DNA of 7,847 nt from Onstottus_A sp036505875 (GTDB lineage Bacteria > Acidobacteriota > Blastocatellia > UBA7656). This document shows positions 5,004 through 7,847 of the stretch, piece after piece. A program made the translations under genes and the position numbers. Location of the stretch: the NCBI GenBank assembly GCA_036505875.1, contig DASXSR010000215.1:1-7847 (forward strand), written 5' to 3'. Position 1 is the first letter of the stretch. Each line of letters opens with the position of its first letter. The notes below the pieces were generated by a model that made no database searches, had not been told where the DNA came from, and was given only the letters and a program-made list of their open reading frames with translations.

Positions 5004-7847
5004 ATGCATAATGGACCAGGAAAGGCGCAAGGCGCGGAAGAGCTGAATAACCAGAATGTTCTTGGAGAGAGTGGAGAAGGTTGCTGTATATCTAAAGAAT
5101 ACTATGAACCAACTCCATCAACACCGAATATGAACGCTCGCGAAATAGTGCCTTCTTCTGAAGATCTCAAACTTGTGCACGGGATCGAAGCCGAGCTGCT
5201 TCAGAGGCGCAGAAAGGGAATGCTCGGCGGTATTGTAGCCATCGGCGCGGCTGTTCTCCAGGTGATAGTCGCCGCTGTTGAAAAGGACTACCTGGGGAAG
5301 GTCGGAAAATTCTTTAATGATTTATCGCATTGGCATATTGACGCGAGTGTGCTTCCAGAGTTACTTGGGATCGGTGTGATCGTCCTTGGCATAGGCATCT
5401 ATTTTACTTACCGCTGGACCAGTGTATTACTTAAAGAGTCTGAAGAACCTTTCCAATACACCTTTTGGATTGAGCCATTTCAGCTCGTAAGCGGGACATC
5501 GCGCGATGAATTCGATGCTGCAATGAATGACCGCCTAAGTTTGCTTCATCACGATTTGCGGGAACGATTGAGTGTCAGAATCAAACGGCTTTCATTACTA
5601 AACGCAGAATCCGATGTGCCGCAGGAGGCAAGGAAGAACCTCTCCTCGCACATAAACGTGAGAGGAGATTACGCAGTACGGCTGCTGAAAGATGACAAGT
5701 GGGTGCTTCAGGTCATGCCGATGATTCGAATCGGACCAGTGGGTCGTCCGGCAACCTTGGCGAGCCCCGTTAAAGCCAAACTAAACCGCAATGAGTCGGA
5801 CTCGCACGAACAAGTTCTTTCTGCGGGAACGTACAACCAGTTAATCGAGCGCATTTATTCGGAAGTTGCGTCTGAGATTTACCGGCAGATTCTTTCAGAT
5901 GTGAAGAAGAAGAGCGCATTCTTCCCCACCAGCTTTCTGCGAGTCGTTGCGCTTTACCACGAAGCCGTCGATTTTGAGCGTTCAAATACAATTGATGCAT
6001 ACGACTTTGCTATTTCACTGTATCGAGAGTCGAAACGCTATTTCGACGTCAGAATTCTTGGGCCGCTTCCAATGTGGCTAGTAACAATTCCGCTGCTGCC
6101 GTTATGGCGACTCGCTAGGCGGTCCTTGCTGGCGGATGCGAAGACACGAATTGGATTGGCGAGATCGCTAATCTACAGAAAGATAGTCTCCGCGCTGTCG
6201 GGTAGGAACCAGAATGTCTTGTTCGAGATACCTCCGGAACTCAATCGCGTAATTGAAAACCTGACGAGGCTTCAGGATCGCATGACGCCAAAGTGGAAGC
6301 TTCGGACCAGATTCAGCAGATCGGCCCATGCATCCAAGCAGAGAAGTCTCGGACAGGAGGATCGGTATAGAAGTCTGATGGGGTTTCTCACGTTTCCAGT
6401 CGACGCAGCGTTCACACGCGGGCGGCGGGATTTTGACGAGGTGCGTCAGACGCTATCAGATGCATATGCTGTCGCCGCTCTTACTTACTCGTATCTCGGC
6501 GCGCCTGAAGTGGCGGGCGGACTCCTTGCGAGTTCTAGAGCGTCCGATCCAGCATTGAGCGAGAGAAGCCCACTATGGTTCTTGGCTACCGCGGAGATAG
6601 AGACCGATCTCAACAAGAAGCTTTTGTTTTTGAACAAGGCTACCGAGTTGGATAGTGATTTTGAAATCGCCCAATACCGTTTCGCGAAGGTCTCAGAAAT
6701 GAGACTGAGACTGCGTGGCGAGATCAGAAGGGAAAGAGTAGAAGGTGTAATACAACAGTACGAGGAAGTGCTCTCGATCAATCCCGGAAACATAGGTGCT
6801 TCTTTAGCACAAGGTAATCTGTGGTGGTTGTTGCGAGATTGGGATGCTGCTGAGAGAAAGCTTAATGAAGGTTGCGACACCAAGGCGATCGTTCGGCAAA
6901 CCTTTGTCGGCGAGTTTCTTTATGGCCTTGCCCGTATAGCGGTTGAGAAGGGCGATCTTAACGGCGCGTATGATCTCTACGGTCAAGCCGTTTTTGCTGA
7001 TCCGGAGGTTGCCGCGTATTCGACAATCCAAAGCAAGAACCTGATTGAGTCGAGATATGACTACATCACTGTGGATATCCTGGAACGATACGAAGAGTTT
7101 TGGAGAAAGGCAGAACGTGCCATAAGGGAGCATATCGATTCGTCAAACGCCTCCAAAAGAAAGAACTCGGAGAAATCTGAAATCTCCGAACGGACTCTCA
7201 AAAACTTGCGTAGCTTTGTGTCGAATGATTATGGCAACGCCTGCTTGAACTATTACCACCGTTTTGGCGACTTGCGAATATTGCGAAAGGCGATTAAGGC
7301 TTACGTGGCTGCGATCAACGATAATAGAGAGAACTTTGTTGCCTATTACAATCTAGACAACGCCTATGGCTGGTTAGACAATGCTTACGCTGGAATTGAA
7401 ACACATACTGAACGAGTCAAAGGCCCGCTTGAGCAGGCGGAGAAGCTGGCTCCGGCCTGGCCGGCAGTATTGATAGAAACGGCGAAAAGGGAGCTGAGGC
7501 AAGCTCGCGAAGCGATCCTAAAGCAAAATGAAGAAATCGAAACGCGCGAAAAAGAGTTAGTGACAGAGACCCTAAAGGCGGTACGGCGAGAAACCGAGCA
7601 GCGCGGATTGGAGTCTGATCACGCATACGGTATGGAACTTCCGCAAGCGATGGCATCGCCAGCGAATTCTCCAGCAGTGAGCCCGGCAGAACCTCAGGTC
7701 TTGATTCAGTCAGAAAAGACCAGCGGCCCCGGCAGCAAGCCGCGGACAACGGACCAAGTTCAGGATTTGATTTCCACACTTAAAAAGCTTCACGATGACC
7801 GTCAGTCGTCTATTAAGAACTTTGAAGAGGTTATCTTGCCAAAGATT
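5004..7847 (+). CDS. Large membrane-anchored protein with TPR-like repeats, 3' end beyond the window
   Basis: An uninterrupted frame of 948 codons, still open at the right edge. Numbering is from ATG 5004, which directly follows an in-frame TAA. ATG 5130 (residue 43) and ATG 5220 (residue 73) are alternatives; none has a convincing Shine-Dalgarno. A basic RRRKG at 68-72 precedes helix 1 (about 73-92), and a 20-residue loop leads to helix 2 (about 117-135). By the positive-inside rule both ends lie in the cytoplasm. Residues about 146-345 form an alpha/beta domain with the conserved-looking stretches FWIEPFQL, RLSLLHHDLRERL, VRGDYAVRLL, VMPMIRIGP and ATLASPVKA, faintly like FlgO/TolB-type domains. 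A hydrophobic GPLPMWLVTIPLLPLW is at 353-368. TPR-like helices span about 480-820 (for example IQQYEEVLSINPGN, 583-596), then a charged coiled coil at about 823-870 and a Pro/Ser/Ala-rich linker. I recognise no named family. The DNA is more AT-rich than the sdh genes. Confidence 0.85.
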   Translation, partial: MHNGPGKAQGAEELNNQNVLGESGEGCCISKEYYEPTPSTPNMNAREIVPSSEDLKLVHGIEAELLQRRRKGMLGGIVAIGAAVLQVIVAAVEKDYLGKVGKFFNDLSHWHIDASVLPELLGIGVIVLGIGIYFTYRWTSVLLKESEEPFQYTFWIEPFQLVSGTSRDEFDAAMNDRLSLLHHDLRERLSVRIKRLSLLNAESDVPQEARKNLSSHINVRGDYAVRLLKDDKWVLQVMPMIRIGPVGRPATLASPVKAKLNRNESDSHEQVLSAGTYNQLIERIYSEVASEIYRQILSDVKKKSAFFPTSFLRVVALYHEAVDFERSNTIDAYDFAISLYRESKRYFDVRILGPLPMWLVTIPLLPLWRLARRSLLADAKTRIGLARSLIYRKIVSALSGRNQNVLFEIPPELNRVIENLTRLQDRMTPKWKLRTRFSRSAHASKQRSLGQEDRYRSLMGFLTFPVDAAFTRGRRDFDEVRQTLSDAYAVAALTYSYLGAPEVAGGLLASSRASDPALSERSPLWFLATAEIETDLNKKLLFLNKATELDSDFEIAQYRFAKVSEMRLRLRGEIRRERVEGVIQQYEEVLSINPGNIGASLAQGNLWWLLRDWDAAERKLNEGCDTKAIVRQTFVGEFLYGLARIAVEKGDLNGAYDLYGQAVFADPEVAAYSTIQSKNLIESRYDYITVDILERYEEFWRKAERAIREHIDSSNASKRKNSEKSEISERTLKNLRSFVSNDYGNACLNYYHRFGDLRILRKAIKAYVAAINDNRENFVAYYNLDNAYGWLDNAYAGIETHTERVKGPLEQAEKLAPAWPAVLIETAKRELRQAREAILKQNEEIETREKELVTETLKAVRRETEQRGLESDHAYGMELPQAMASPANSPAVSPAEPQVLIQSEKTSGPGSKPRTTDQVQDLISTLKKLHDDRQSSIKNFEEVILPKI

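Noticed and set aside
6485..7779. Minus-strand open frames at 6485-6883, 6804-7133 and 7417-7779
   Set aside because: They are antisense to the continuous plus-strand frame and lack ribosome sites or recognisable domains.

Overview
The window reads as ordinary bacterial chromosome with mixed composition. The succinate dehydrogenase block is GC-rich and the right-hand gene is visibly more AT-rich. Non-actinobacterial codon usage and the many tetratricopeptide proteins would fit a soil acidobacterium (Blastocatellia-like), but this placement is a low-confidence inference. No rRNA, tRNA, CRISPR array, transposase or phage gene is visible.

Layout. Positions 1-125 (+) hold the last 40 residues of a class III (PLP-dependent) aminotransferase. 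Converging on it is a compact five-gene minus-strand operon. In transcription order it is sdhC (4572-3772), sdhA (3772-1952), sdhB (1952-1203), an exported thioredoxin-like protein (1175-687) and a small TPR-like protein (663-166). sdhC/sdhA and sdhA/sdhB are each joined by a TGATG stop-start overlap, and the later gaps are only 23-27 bases, so the five genes are almost certainly co-transcribed. The non-coding stretch 4573-5003 separates this operon from a divergent plus-strand gene at 5004 that runs off the right end. That gene encodes a membrane-anchored protein of at least 948 residues with TPR-like repeats.

Function. SdhCAB is a complete three-subunit respiratory complex II. SdhA is the FAD/succinate subunit, SdhB carries three Fe-S clusters, and a single five-helix SdhC anchors the complex. 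SdhB and SdhC, and the C-A-B order, resemble mycobacterial Sdh1 (type F complex II), not the classical cytochrome b556 enzymes. In mycobacterial Sdh1 the membrane subunit holds a Rieske-type [2Fe-2S] cluster, and SdhC here has a Cys/His-rich stretch that could do the same. The thioredoxin-like and TPR proteins encoded downstream are candidate accessory factors of this complex, which is inference.

The most interesting items are the Sdh1-type complex with its candidate intramembrane cluster ligands, its co-transcribed thioredoxin-like and TPR partners, the strongly foldable sequence at 4801-4877 with inverted repeats on either side, and the large uncharacterised membrane/TPR protein at the right edge.
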